Shown: positions 10,401-19,113, counted from the first letter of the stretch. The stretch: 64,000 nucleotides of DNA from Alphaproteobacteria bacterium (GCA_004292675.1 RDXO01000016.1:1-64000); one strand, 5' to 3'. Numbers and translations: made by a program. The notes: generated from the letters alone by a model not told the origin.

Positions 10401-13353
10401 CCACACGATAATAGCCTGCTTGTTGCGGAGTAAAAGTGCAACTTCCTGCATCCTCTGTGGACTCAGCCTCGCATCTATCCTGCACGTTCCATGCCGTGTT
10501 ATATTCATCTAAATAGACATTTCCTGCGCTTTTTACCTTGGCAATTTTCACCTCTTCACGCATAAATTCAAGGTTTATCTTAGTGCCTGCCTGAGGTACG
10601 CCTTTCGCATCCACCACCATATAATGGATCGGGGTTGCAACTCCCGCCTGCCACATCCATTGATCATTACGCAATCCTACAAAACGATCTACGCCCGCAT
10701 AGGGTTTATGGCTACGCGTAGTGATATATGCCCCGCGATCATCCTGCACGGCAGATTCAAACAATAACCGTCCATAATAGATGCTTTCTTCGGGAGCTGT
10801 GAATGAGGTATGATACGCTCCTTTCGCGTCTAATTTATCTTCTTTCTTGAAAATTTCCTTATGATGAATGTGATTGTGCGCACTGTCAAAGGTAAAATTC
10901 TTTGCTTTTGGATGGGGCGCATCAAAAGGTTGCGATTCCAAAATTGCCGTCACACGTACCGGTGCATTCGGAACATTCCCACCACCATGCATGATTGCAT
11001 GGCTTTCAATGTTCACTTGTTCTCCTGCACGGAATAGTTCGCCTTGCACTTCTTGGCGTAGTTTGAACGGTGCAGGCGTGAAATCGCTCACCAGAACTTT
11101 CATCGGAAACCATGTATATGTGCCTTTCACCCCCTGCCCTTGCGCATAATATTCATAGCGATCTTCGCGGTGCTTTGCCACATCGGAAGTAAGGCGGAAC
11201 TGATACCATCCCATAGCGGATTTTTTGGGAAGGGTAACACTACCTGATGCTGTACCGAAATCATCCAAGGTGATTTTTTTATGTTTATGCACTACTTTTC
11301 CCGTAGGATCAATCATCTCAAGCACATACAATGCTTTAGGTGGCGCAACCAATGTGCGGTTATCTTGTTGACGCACCACGATCTGATAATCAATTTTATC
11401 GCCTGCACGATATATCCCTTGAGGTGTATACCCCCATGCACGCATATGCCCATAACGCTCTTTCGGGCGAGCATAAATGGATTCCCCCACACTACGATAC
11501 GTATCCAACTCGAATGATGCTTCTATCGGCAATATTGCCTTGCCTTGGCTGTGATCAACCATCACAAAGATACGCGACGATAGCCCCCATAAATCATAGA
11601 AATGTTCATAGAGATTCAATGTGGGATCAAACTCAGATGTTCCTGCTAAACTCGCTACCCCTGTAGCATCGGTTTGTGCCTGTGCGATTATCTTTGATTC
11701 ATCGTGCAGATTATGGAGGGTATCATGCACCAAACGCACCTGCGCACCTTCCACAGCTTTGCCCGTTGCCATATCCGTGACCCATACGCTACTAGAAAAA
11801 TGCCCTATCTTGGCATGTACTTGAAATGGGGTGACTTGTGCAAAAAGCTGATTATTTTGATAATGTTTCCCTACCTCGGGGGTTGTCTTAAGCGTTCCTA
11901 TCAGCGCCCCTCCTTGTTCCCCTACGAGAGATCGTATCTGCATCGGAATTGCAAATTGTTTATTACGAATCTTTGGGAAGGCATAATGATGGGTGTGAAC
12001 CGTTCCTATTTTTGGTTGATGCACGAGATGATAATCCAGTTGCGCACTATCCAAATTATTCACATAGAGCGGTATATCGCTATCTATGGCTTTCTCAAGC
12101 ACGGCTTCTCTATAAATCAATTCAAAGTTCGGTTTGCGGTGATCGGTACGTAGCGTCATCGCTATAGGTGTATCAAGCGTGCGCCCGAATTCATCGCGCA
12201 ATCCTGTTGCGGGTTGATCAACGAACAATCCAACAATTTTATACCACACACCTTCCCACCATGGCACATCCGCACTTAGTGGCTCTTTACTGCGTATCTG
12301 ATAATCTGTTGCTGCTTTAATCCCTGCTGGCAACCATATATTATATTTGCGCCCTTCTTCATACGATGAAGATAATTGTGAATAATCCTCAAAATCCCCC
12401 CAAGGGTCTGCACCACCCTCCAGCGTGATAGGCGGAGAAAACTGCATATGCTCCTTAATTTGCGATCGTTTCACAGGCGCACTGAACGATAATGCCGCAC
12501 CGCGCATGGGGTTACACTGCTTCCATGTCTCAGGCTTATCCGCTTCCATCAGCACTAAGTTTGCATCATCTTCATTGGTATAACACTGTACACCAAGAAA
12601 GCGCAATGCAGGGAAGGTACGAAATGCTAATAGATTACGCTCTACGGTGCTTGGCACGCTACCATGAGCAGATACTAGCCCTGCTTTAAGTTTTAGCACC
12701 ATCGGCGTATCTAGCGGCAATGATCCCACAGGCTTCACCCACCACACCGAACGCGCCTTTTGCCCCGATGCCGTGCGCACTAGCGTATCTTCTTGTTCTC
12801 CATCTGGGATAACCACGCGCACATCATACTCATGCCTATGATGGTTCGTAGGGGCAAATCTAAAACTTTTCTGCACGGAACGCCATGTCACAGGCTGCGA
12901 AAAATGCACACGCACCAGCGGACGACCTGCCGAAAGCCATGTGGTGAAGGATGCATAATGCACATCGGGCAATACCGTAGTAAATTGATGCGTGATTGGC
13001 TGCTGCAATTTTGTTCCATCAAGCGCACTAAACTCTGGCTTTATCTGCATTTTATAGAATGTTGCTTGCTGCAACGGTGATGCTGCGGGAATCTGACATG
13101 CAAGCGTGTCGGTATCCAGCCACCGCCACCCACACGCAACCTTCGGTGTGATGGTGATGGGTATCTCGGTGGTTGCACGATCCATGTTGCCCAACTGCAC
13201 CATCGGTTTATTGAACTGCAACACAATCTGCTTTGATAAGGCTGCATCATCCCCTGCTGGCGTGATATTTTGAATGATCAACGGATCACTCAATGATTGT
13301 GCATTAGCACAAAATGCAACCATCATGAACAGAACACAGCATACTATTTTCAT
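7429..13353 (-). CDS. Bacterial alpha-2-macroglobulin, thioester type
   Basis: 1974 residues, starting with a signal peptide that ends about FCANA-Q. No lipobox is seen, so unlike the E. coli lipoprotein this one is probably soluble in the periplasm. Repeated macroglobulin-type beta domains fill the first ~1200 residues; the thioester domain carries CWEQ with C1459 and Q1462, the pair that forms the internal thioester (CLEQ in most relatives). Family members trap proteases covalently after bait-region cleavage. It overlaps glnB upstream and pbpC downstream by 4 bases each, so all three are translationally coupled. Confidence 0.95.
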   Translation of the reverse strand: MKIVCCVLFMMVAFCANAQSLSDPLIIQNITPAGDDAALSKQIVLQFNKPMVQLGNMDRATTEIPITITPKVACGWRWLDTDTLACQIPAASPLQQATFYKMQIKPEFSALDGTKLQQPITHQFTTVLPDVHYASFTTWLSAGRPLVRVHFSQPVTWRSVQKSFRFAPTNHHRHEYDVRVVIPDGEQEDTLVRTASGQKARSVWWVKPVGSLPLDTPMVLKLKAGLVSAHGSVPSTVERNLLAFRTFPALRFLGVQCYTNEDDANLVLMEADKPETWKQCNPMRGAALSFSAPVKRSQIKEHMQFSPPITLEGGADPWGDFEDYSQLSSSYEEGRKYNIWLPAGIKAATDYQIRSKEPLSADVPWWEGVWYKIVGLFVDQPATGLRDEFGRTLDTPIAMTLRTDHRKPNFELIYREAVLEKAIDSDIPLYVNNLDSAQLDYHLVHQPKIGTVHTHHYAFPKIRNKQFAIPMQIRSLVGEQGGALIGTLKTTPEVGKHYQNNQLFAQVTPFQVHAKIGHFSSSVWVTDMATGKAVEGAQVRLVHDTLHNLHDESKIIAQAQTDATGVASLAGTSEFDPTLNLYEHFYDLWGLSSRIFVMVDHSQGKAILPIEASFELDTYRSVGESIYARPKERYGHMRAWGYTPQGIYRAGDKIDYQIVVRQQDNRTLVAPPKALYVLEMIDPTGKVVHKHKKITLDDFGTASGSVTLPKKSAMGWYQFRLTSDVAKHREDRYEYYAQGQGVKGTYTWFPMKVLVSDFTPAPFKLRQEVQGELFRAGEQVNIESHAIMHGGGNVPNAPVRVTAILESQPFDAPHPKAKNFTFDSAHNHIHHKEIFKKEDKLDAKGAYHTSFTAPEESIYYGRLLFESAVQDDRGAYITTRSHKPYAGVDRFVGLRNDQWMWQAGVATPIHYMVVDAKGVPQAGTKINLEFMREEVKIAKVKSAGNVYLDEYNTAWNVQDRCEAESTEDAGSCTFTPQQAGYYRVVAKVRDDQGREHQTIAHLYAGGGDYVAWNSNNEHALEIIPEKKSYKVGDIARYMIKNPYPKGQAWVTVERYGVIDQFTRTLDESAPVIEFPITADHIPGFYLSVIVSSPRVDKPIEHHPIEGQIDLGKPTFKSGYVTVEVEDSEKLLNIQATADKSHYKPREEVTLRLHAEHKTTKEPIQFAVVVLDEAVLDLLKDGVNYFNPSRGLFALGSLDVRNFSTLMRMVGRHSFEKKGVNAGGDGGVDMSMRSLMRFVSYWNPALRADELGNATAQFTLPDNLTGWRVLAMAWTPSDKMGLGEAQFSVTQPTEIRPAMSNYLMEGDKAELSFSIFNRMDKTRTLNLEVEVNGDVTRSVTKKEQITLAPYGRTTHSVPIEAGLLPQQRDYEEGSITITMRAEDALDGDALIHRLPIKKRRSMHIAAQAGTLIAPRAVDIPMLLPEDAILDGSQLHVQLSPSLLGGMHEAFRDMRDYPYSCWEQTISKALAASSYHQLRNYVGQSVQWEGAHALAQTLVDRAASYQAPNGGMAFWVGENAYVDPYLSAYTAHAFMRLRRAGYIIPEQVETKLYGYLEELLRHAPTEAGYDLHVLSTVRAMALSALAHHHTTDTAQAERLRSHASQMLLVGQIYFNDVLAGDAAFTKQFKEGVDRIRSYLHHDSGVLQVRAQDDTIAWRVLASPLRDQCVLVSHLVAWEQNVTHKEQMHTMVQPLVRGILKAYQQPKSYKSTQEHVACLSAMADYAKHYEGKAIHTTIKATVQGNFIGEAIFEKVSDEPLNIIHTFTKNEIASPTSLKIEAQGTGRSYYTTQLHYATREEKIDAVNAGFEVHREYSVKRGDVWELLASSAEIKQGDVVRVDMYLTLPTDRYYVVVDDPMVAGLEPINTQLHTASVVDANDATGAFKAAKGAWWHKHKEWNSLERSRWGFYHQELTHQFARFYADHASAGNYHLSYTAYAIAAGTFHAPPLHVEEMYHAETYGKSAGEQVRIRAGEKP

Positions 13354-13688
13354 AACGCATCTTCCCCCTCCTCACCTGTACGGATACGGATAATATTATC
13401 GACAGGGGATACAAAAATCTTACCATCGCCATAACGCCCTGTATAGGCTGCATCTTTGATAACTTTCACCATGCGATCTACCTGATGATCCGCCACATAA
13501 ACTTCAATTTTAACTTTGGGCAATAAATCAACCACATATTCTACCGAGCGGGACATATCGCTACGCCCTTTTTGTCGCCCATAGCCTTGCGCTTCAATAA
13601 TGGTTAACCCCTCAACGCCTGCCTCTTGCAGTGCTTCCTTGACATCATCAAGCTTAAACGGTTTAATCACTGCTTCAATTTTTTTCAT
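13350..13688 (-). CDS. glnB: Nitrogen regulatory protein P-II
   Basis: 112 residues from the ATG at 13688, which gives the canonical start MKKIEAVIKPFKLDDVKEAL. The T-loop keeps Y51, the uridylylation site, while residue 46 (Tyr in E. coli) is Ser. The C-terminal signature TGRYGDGKIFV and the IRIRTGE segment are intact. PII binds ATP/ADP and 2-oxoglutarate and reports nitrogen and energy status to partner proteins. An in-frame ATG four codons earlier has no supporting ribosome site. The usual partner genes glnA and amtB are absent; instead the TGA overlaps the ATG of the alpha-2-macroglobulin gene. Confidence 0.96.
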   Translation of the reverse strand: MKKIEAVIKPFKLDDVKEALQEAGVEGLTIIEAQGYGRQKGRSDMSRSVEYVVDLLPKVKIEVYVADHQVDRMVKVIKDAAYTGRYGDGKIFVSPVDNIIRIRTGEEGEDAL

Positions 13689-13743
13689 TGGATATTCCAT
13701 AGGTTTGGAAAAATAACGATTGCTTTTTCAGCAACAACCCGAC

Positions 13744-13770
13744 ACTATACTAGCTTATTCACAGATACAA
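13744..13770 (-). promoter_or_regulatory. Candidate glnB promoter
   Basis: On the minus strand TTGTAT (13770-13765) is followed after 15 bases by TATAGT (13749-13744). Transcription would start near 13737, giving a ~50-base leader before glnB. The spacing is short for sigma-70, so support is moderate. It sits between divergent genes, glnB and the SixA-like gene. Confidence 0.35.
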
Positions 13771-13808
13771 GTAGTTTTACACTGCCCCCTTTTTGCGTTC
13801 GAGTTCTT

Positions 13809-14318
13809 ATGAGCAAACATGTGTTGATTGTACGCCACGCCCACGCGTTAGATGCCCTATTGGGGCAAGAAGATCACGACCGTCCACTTTCCACGCATGG
13901 GGCATATGAGGCAAAAATGCTTGCCACCTATATGCAGAACCAGCATATCGTGCCTGATCATATCCTATGTTCAAGCGCGGTGCGCACACGCGCTACCGCA
14001 GCGATTCTCGAGCAAGAGTCTGCTCTATCTTTAGAACTACGCCACAATCTTGATAGCCTTTATCTGGCGGATGCTGCACAATTACAACAGCATCTTACAT
14101 CTCTTGATGATAATGCACAATGCCTTATGGTGATTGCGCATAATCCGGGGGTTTCTGAATGGGCATATTGCCTTGCCTCCCCACGGGAAAAAGAGACACT
14201 CCCTTATGTGCTGCACACGGCAGGATTGCTACATTTCTTTTCTTCATCTTCTTCATGGCATGAAGTTGCCTATCACCAATGCCGTTTGCTGCATCTGTTT
14301 GATCCCTCCCTTTGCTAA
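13809..14318 (+). CDS. SixA-like histidine phosphatase
   Basis: 169 residues of the histidine phosphatase superfamily. The catalytic RH signature is at the start (LIVRHAHA), followed by the conserved Arg in SSAVRTRATA and the second catalytic His in VIAHNPGVSEWA. Small enzymes of this type (SixA) remove phosphate from phosphohistidine on proteins such as HPt domains or the nitrogen-PTS protein; the substrate here is not known. ATG 13809 is chosen because the RHG motif lies 8 residues in; the open frame upstream overlaps glnB. It diverges from glnB, which makes a nitrogen-signalling link conceivable but unproven. Confidence 0.85.
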   Translation: MSKHVLIVRHAHALDALLGQEDHDRPLSTHGAYEAKMLATYMQNQHIVPDHILCSSAVRTRATAAILEQESALSLELRHNLDSLYLADAAQLQQHLTSLDDNAQCLMVIAHNPGVSEWAYCLASPREKETLPYVLHTAGLLHFFSSSSSWHEVAYHQCRLLHLFDPSLC

Positions 14319-14405
14319 AATGTTTTTGTCATAAAACTGTCATTTGCATCTGAAAAAATTATGGTGCAGGATGCACGCTATCGTATAGAACAGAGGTAGC
14401 ACGCC

Positions 14406-15860
14406 ATGAAAAAATCATCTAACGTAATGTTACTTCATGCTCAATCCAAGGATGCATCCGTGATTGGGGCGGAAATAAACGCGACTCACGATGGGTCTTA
14501 TGCAATGCTGCATATCGCAGCGGGGCATGATAGTGATGCACTAAAAACACAATTACAACAATCCGTGCCAAATACCAACTTCCTACACAATGTTTCGCAT
14601 GAAGATGGAACGCATCTATTGATCCTGCAAAGTTCCCTCACACCAGATGCATTGAAAAATTCCTTAAATCAGGCAGGCTGCACCTTAGCAGAACCAGAAG
14701 CAGGAAAAGAAGAATTTCATCCGTGGAAATGGCGTGGCTTCAGTAGTATTGTTGGGCAAAGTTTACAGCTTGTGTCAAGTTTCACCAGTGTGCCAAAGAA
14801 TGCAGATACAAATTCCATCTTTTGTTTTGCTGTTCTCAACATCGCGGCAAGCACTATCAACATTGCGTTTGGAGATCAGCATAAGGAAGATAAACATCGT
14901 CTGAATTATATTAAACAAAATATCAATGATGCATTGACCCCTTATGTGGAGAATCCTAATGAATTACCCGATCTGAAGTGCAATTCATTGGATGCACGCA
15001 AAGCAGAAATGCAAGAGCCTACGCTTGGCGAAAAATTATATGAAACCGCACGTCATTATTCGGTGACCGTTGGTGAAGTAGCACTGCGCACTCTTGGTTC
15101 AGCATCGCTAGTATTTCCTGCTGTAAAATTAAAAAACGCCATCCCTTTTATGCAGCAAGGTGATTTTTTAGGTGCATTCAATGCGGCTAAAAATGATAAC
15201 CCCATCTCCATTCAAGCAGGCATTATGATGTTGACGGGTAAATTTCTTTCCATGACCGCGAAAGAGCCTGATCCGTATAATCCGCAACCTGCATCTATCC
15301 TTGATCAATTTCGTGAAAATGTTGCCTTTAAGGCAAGTTCTGTTGTCGAGTTTGGTGCATCAAGCTATATGATGGCAGATCGCCTTAATTTTGTGGACGC
15401 TGAGGACAGAAAAAACAATATCAATGATAAAAAACTTGTAAAAATAAAAGCCTTTGGAAAAGAATTTGACCGCGATTATTTCGGCGGAACAGGACATGGC
15501 GTATTTAATGCGGGATATGTCGTTCGTCTGGGCGCGCCTTTTGGCTCACTGGAAGTCGATATGAAGCACGTCTATGCCTATGTGAGTGATGCACTGATGC
15601 ACGTTCCTGAAGAACAACTACCCAAAGTGCTGCTTGCTACCGCTGCGGGGCTAAAAGATCATTTTTCAGATAGCAACATCAGCATGATTGAAATCTACAC
15701 AGGCATTGTTGAAGATTTACGTAACCATCATCAAGTCGATATTGCCAATCTATCCACCAACAATACACCTATAACAGATATTCCCAACATCACCATCCAT
15801 CAAGTGCAACGTCAAGGTACGGCACATGCCCAAGCTCCTGCACTGGCTATGGCGCATTAA
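14406..15860 (+). CDS. Hypothetical protein, 484 residues
   Basis: I do not recognise this protein. It has no signal peptide. The first ~100 residues look like a compact alpha/beta region; around 105-110 is a W-K-W-R motif, followed by hydrophobic stretches at about 138-158 and 228-243 that could be membrane-associated helices. The middle region is charged and the C-terminal ~40 residues are low-complexity with Thr, Gln and Ala. A clear ribosome site (GAGGT) precedes the ATG by 8 bases, and the length and uninterrupted frame support a real gene. It stands alone, with no partner on the same strand, next to a decayed transposase, so it may be a lineage-specific or acquired gene. Confidence 0.75.
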   Translation: MKKSSNVMLLHAQSKDASVIGAEINATHDGSYAMLHIAAGHDSDALKTQLQQSVPNTNFLHNVSHEDGTHLLILQSSLTPDALKNSLNQAGCTLAEPEAGKEEFHPWKWRGFSSIVGQSLQLVSSFTSVPKNADTNSIFCFAVLNIAASTINIAFGDQHKEDKHRLNYIKQNINDALTPYVENPNELPDLKCNSLDARKAEMQEPTLGEKLYETARHYSVTVGEVALRTLGSASLVFPAVKLKNAIPFMQQGDFLGAFNAAKNDNPISIQAGIMMLTGKFLSMTAKEPDPYNPQPASILDQFRENVAFKASSVVEFGASSYMMADRLNFVDAEDRKNNINDKKLVKIKAFGKEFDRDYFGGTGHGVFNAGYVVRLGAPFGSLEVDMKHVYAYVSDALMHVPEEQLPKVLLATAAGLKDHFSDSNISMIEIYTGIVEDLRNHHQVDIANLSTNNTPITDIPNITIHQVQRQGTAHAQAPALAMAH

Positions 15861-15906
15861 TTATCAAAAAATTCTGTGCATAAAACAGATACTAGGTTGC
15901 GTTAAT

Positions 15907-15930
15907 TTTTCGCTAATGTGCTAGCGAAAA
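15907..15930. other. Perfect 9-bp stem-loop after the orphan gene
   Basis: TTTTCGCTA (15907-15915) pairs perfectly with TAGCGAAAA (15922-15930) around a 6-base loop. It lies 46 bases after the stop of the 484-residue gene and could stop transcription, but no T-run follows on the plus strand, so a role as an intrinsic terminator is uncertain. It could equally be the outer end of the decayed insertion element. Confidence 0.5.
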
Positions 15931-15987
15931 TGCTGGATTTGCGAGAACTGCAATGTAAGTAGCTGTCCATCCCCGTCAAGTTGGGTC

Positions 15988-16189
15988 ATTGATTACCGAG
16001 TGTATAACCCGATTGCAGACGGCAAAAACAAGCTGGATCACGTGGCGGATATGATTGCGCCCACAGCGTGGAATGGAAGAAGTTGGATTTTGGCGTGGTG
16101 TTGTTTGATAGCTGGTATGTAACGCATGATCTGATGAAGTTGTGGATGATTTGGGGAAACGCTTTTATAGCGCGACTTTGACATTGTGA
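15988..16189 (+). pseudogene. Decayed DDE transposase fragment (IS701/IS4-like)
   Basis: Three pieces of one transposase are readable in different frames. From 15988 the frame gives IDYRVYNPIADGKNKLDHVA; after a shift near 16070 another frame gives LDFGVVLFDSWYVTHDLMK, the region of a catalytic Asp in IS701-type transposases; then a further shift gives VVDDLGKRFYSATL. Both ends of the gene are missing, so only about 200 bases remain. The rest of the 358-base gap 15861-16218 holds the stem-loop at 15907-15930 and no other feature. Family naming is from memory of motif patterns. Confidence 0.7.
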
Positions 16190-16218
16190 TGACGCATTTC
16201 ATGCGTAAGTCCTGTATA

Positions 16219-17016
16219 TCAACGCGAAAAAGGATAGAATAACTGCCCCACTGGATCAGCAGGCATCGGATGATCCACGCCATAATGCTCAGGTAACACG
16301 CCCTTAGGCATATAAAACGTACCAAATATCACGTCTAATATCGGAAAAGTGGGAGCAAAATTTTTATTCCCACCCTCATCATAACGCGTATGATGCCAAC
16401 GATGAAACACAGGACTTGCCAAAATATATTTGAATGCACCAAACGTCCAGTTCACATTCGCATGAACCATCAGTGAATAAATTTTATTTAGCAACATTAA
16501 TTCTACCATCACCATAGGGGAAAAACCTATCATGATACACAGCACATCGACCAGAGTAAAAGCCAGCCAAAAATTTATGGGGTGAAACCTAAAAGAATGA
16601 ATCCAATCCAACTGCTTGGGGAAATGATGTACCGCGTGAAACTTCCATAAAAAACCACGATGAAAAAACCGATGCACCCAGTAAAGATAAAGATCGGATA
16701 ATAATAGGTACAAAACCGCTTGCAGCCACAAAGGTTGCGCAGAAAGTATGCCCCCTGCCCCCTCTTCATAAAATATGAAAAAATCATCCTCACTGACCTC
16801 GAATCCATAAAGAACCATGGATGCAAGCATCATCATATAAAAATAGACCCAGCGCGTTACCAAGGGCATCAGGAAGATAAAGCTAAAATCTGCCAAGATG
16901 TTTTCCTTCCACCATTTAATGCCCCGGTTGCAGGGCATCCATAGGGAGAGGAGAGAAAAAATAACGCACGAACAGACAAGAAAAATCAGCAATTCTTCAA
17001 CATAATGGAGGAGCAT
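16219..17016 (-). CDS. Fatty acid hydroxylase / sterol desaturase family protein
   Basis: A 265-residue membrane protein with the di-iron histidine boxes of the superfamily: H115-x-x-x-H119, H127-x-x-H130-H131, H185, and H205-x-x-H208-H209. Several hydrophobic segments surround them. Members hydroxylate or desaturate lipids, sterols, carotenoids or lipid A acyl chains in the membrane; the substrate cannot be told here. It begins 6 bases after the prepilin-peptidase-like gene and is probably the last gene of the promoter at 19085-19113. Confidence 0.9.
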   Translation of the reverse strand: MLLHYVEELLIFLVCSCVIFSLLSLWMPCNRGIKWWKENILADFSFIFLMPLVTRWVYFYMMMLASMVLYGFEVSEDDFFIFYEEGAGGILSAQPLWLQAVLYLLLSDLYLYWVHRFFHRGFLWKFHAVHHFPKQLDWIHSFRFHPINFWLAFTLVDVLCIMIGFSPMVMVELMLLNKIYSLMVHANVNWTFGAFKYILASPVFHRWHHTRYDEGGNKNFAPTFPILDVIFGTFYMPKGVLPEHYGVDHPMPADPVGQLFYPFSR

Positions 17017-17022
17017 TATCGA

Positions 17023-17787
17023 TTATCCTAAATAGGAGAGCATCACAATCATACTTCCAACTGTCCCCATCACCCATGCAGAATGGCGAAATTTAGGGGA
17101 TATTCTGCCAAGCACGGCATAGCTTATGATAGCGAAAAACACGGATAAGATGACAAAGGGGATGATGGCACTTTTTCCTAAACACCATCCGCCTAACCCC
17201 AACATCATCGCATAAATGGGAAAAGGTGTGCGTTTGCGTGCAATGGCACATTCTGCCCCCCATATCACAATGCCAACCATCATGGCAAGATAGCCACCCA
17301 TGAAAAAACCTGTAATAGGTTCACCAAACGACATACGATACACCGCAGCAACACCCAAAAAGGCAGAAACTAACACTGCAAAAAGACGTTTTTCAATGAA
17401 ATATAAGGCAGCTATGGTGATTAAAATCACATCCATAGACAAAATCAGCACCAATGCTTGCCCAAAGCCATAAATGAAATAATTAGCGGAAAATAATATG
17501 CCACACAAGGCTTCAACAATCGTATAGGTCACAGGGATTGCGACAACCGCGCAATAACGGCACTTGCCCCGCGTTGATAACCACGAAAACACCGGAAAGA
17601 GATCCTTAGGTGAAAGATAGACCCGGCGTTCACATTCGCAATAAGGCGGATCATTGGCTATGGTTAAACCACGAGGCAAACGATAAATAAACGAGGTCGC
17701 ATAATTGCCCGCAGCAATCCCTAGAATGAACATTATGACAATACCGACATAATAATAGACTAGGGAGCTAGATAAAAATTCTACCAT
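17023..17787 (-). CDS. Prepilin-peptidase-like membrane protein lacking catalytic Asp
   Basis: 254 residues, 7-8 hydrophobic segments. The N-terminal part matches the A24 N-terminal (methyltransferase) domain: G-N-x-x-x-x-x-I-Y-R-L-P-R-G-L, a C-x-C and a C-x-x-C pair (zinc-type cysteines), and the SWLSTRGKCRYC segment. The peptidase half has normal length, but the two catalytic aspartates of A24 peptidases are not found: the usual LLPD region reads YFIEKRLF, and the GxGD region reads PFPIYAMM. It should therefore not cleave prepilins. ATG 17787 starts 4 bases after the EAL gene's stop; a TTG at 17820 would overlap it. Confidence 0.78.
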   Translation of the reverse strand: MVEFLSSSLVYYYVGIVIMFILGIAAGNYATSFIYRLPRGLTIANDPPYCECERRVYLSPKDLFPVFSWLSTRGKCRYCAVVAIPVTYTIVEALCGILFSANYFIYGFGQALVLILSMDVILITIAALYFIEKRLFAVLVSAFLGVAAVYRMSFGEPITGFFMGGYLAMMVGIVIWGAECAIARKRTPFPIYAMMLGLGGWCLGKSAIIPFVILSVFFAIISYAVLGRISPKFRHSAWVMGTVGSMIVMLSYLG

Positions 17788-17791
17788 AGGT

Positions 17792-19027
17792 TTAGTTTTG
17801 TACTGTTCGGGTTGGATCAATCAATTCATCTAAATAACGCCCCTGAAAGAGGGAAATACCAAATGCCTGACCATATTCCACCGCTTGCCGGTTATCGCAA
17901 CGGGTTAAGATAACGCGATTAGCACCACAACGCTTCACTGCCTCCGCAATGGCTTTATTTTCTGGATTCGATGCCTCATTGGCATTCCATTGCAACTTAA
18001 TCAAATCCACTTCTAATAATGCACGATTAATCATCGGGAAACTATGTTCCGTGACACCATCAAGGCACAGACGATACCCCATTTTCTGCACATAATCACG
18101 CGCAGAGATAAAGGCATACATATCCTCAAATATATCTGAGGCTTGCACTTCCAAGACAACGGATACCTTTGACGAAGCACGCAGCGACGCATCAAAGGCT
18201 TGAAACACATCCGACATCAACGTCTTGACATTGAGATTAATACTAATAGGTGACGATGTGTGCTGTTCGGCACGCTCACTAAGCATCAACAAAATTTGAT
18301 GATCGAGCGTTAATGTGAGGTATTTGAACAACCAGCGATTACTGACTAAATCCACATCCGTGTCGATAAGCTGCTTAAGGTGCGCAATGTTGATATAGAG
18401 TTCGTCAAACACGCGACGCACTGCCATGCTTGGCACGGTGGCACAAATAGGCTGCTTACGCATCGCTTGAAGCACATCCACCTCACCAATGAGACGCTCA
18501 ATCTGCCCCAAATTTGATGAATCAAAAAAGCGTGCTTTCTTTAACATATTGACTGAGAGAAGACTCTCGCCTGCTTTATCTTTTTTTGTAGGCGTAGCCG
18601 TAGGCAATGGCGTTTTTCGATTGCTCAACATTTTTTTGCGAACCATCGCGCACACATCTTCATACGAATCGCGCATCACAAAAACATGGCAAAAATCTTC
18701 ATTCTCATGCCCATCATGGGTATAGGCCAAGGGATCATCCATGAATAAATAACGCAACTGGAATATCACTTTTTCCATCAACATTTTTGGGATATTATGC
18801 CCTACCACCATAAGGTTAGCATCGTCAAACAGACAAATCAACCCTTCTTGATTCTTCAACAAATCACTGATTAAATTGGTAGCGATCTTGATCTGATATT
18901 CGCTACGATAATATTCCAATAGCTGGGAAAAATGAAACACGACAACCACGCTATCGTTCATTATTTCTTTGTTGCTTGCAAGATATTCAATTAACTTCGC
19001 TTCTGCGCCTGTGCTTATAAGTTTCAT
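17792..19027 (-). CDS. Degenerate EAL-domain protein
   Basis: 411 residues. The C-terminal ~220 residues resemble an EAL phosphodiesterase fold: a SINLNVKTLMSD segment, VVLEVQASD, a GYRLCLDGV strand, VDLIKLQW, and the terminal FQGRYLDE motif. The EAL signature itself and several metal-binding Glu/Asp residues are not seen, so it probably binds a ligand or partner rather than hydrolysing cyclic-di-GMP. The first ~170 residues have no clear family match; they could be a degraded GGDEF domain. A strong promoter lies 60-85 bases upstream. It is followed by the dead prepilin-peptidase-like gene. Confidence 0.75.
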   Translation of the reverse strand: MKLISTGAEAKLIEYLASNKEIMNDSVVVVFHFSQLLEYYRSEYQIKIATNLISDLLKNQEGLICLFDDANLMVVGHNIPKMLMEKVIFQLRYLFMDDPLAYTHDGHENEDFCHVFVMRDSYEDVCAMVRKKMLSNRKTPLPTATPTKKDKAGESLLSVNMLKKARFFDSSNLGQIERLIGEVDVLQAMRKQPICATVPSMAVRRVFDELYINIAHLKQLIDTDVDLVSNRWLFKYLTLTLDHQILLMLSERAEQHTSSPISINLNVKTLMSDVFQAFDASLRASSKVSVVLEVQASDIFEDMYAFISARDYVQKMGYRLCLDGVTEHSFPMINRALLEVDLIKLQWNANEASNPENKAIAEAVKRCGANRVILTRCDNRQAVEYGQAFGISLFQGRYLDELIDPTRTVQN

Positions 19028-19084
19028 AGCGATTCGTTCACTTCACAACTGTAAATAGGGTTAGAAATATATAGTCGTTCAGTG

Positions 19085-19113
19085 ATTATACGCATAATTC
19101 TGCACAGAGTAAA
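19085..19113 (-). promoter_or_regulatory. Strong sigma-70 promoter for the EAL gene
   Basis: On the minus strand TTTACT (19113-19108) and a perfect TATAAT (19090-19085) are separated by 17 bases. Transcription would start about 19078, leaving a ~50-base leader before the ATG at 19027. This is the best promoter-like sequence I noticed in the window. Confidence 0.65.

Noticed and set aside
13350-13688. PII protein lacking its uridylylation site
   Set aside because: Counting from the canonical start, Y51 is present; only position 46 is changed to Ser.
17023-17787. Active type IV prepilin peptidase (pilD)
   Set aside because: The two catalytic aspartate motifs of A24 peptidases are absent, so only a prepilin-peptidase-like protein is called.
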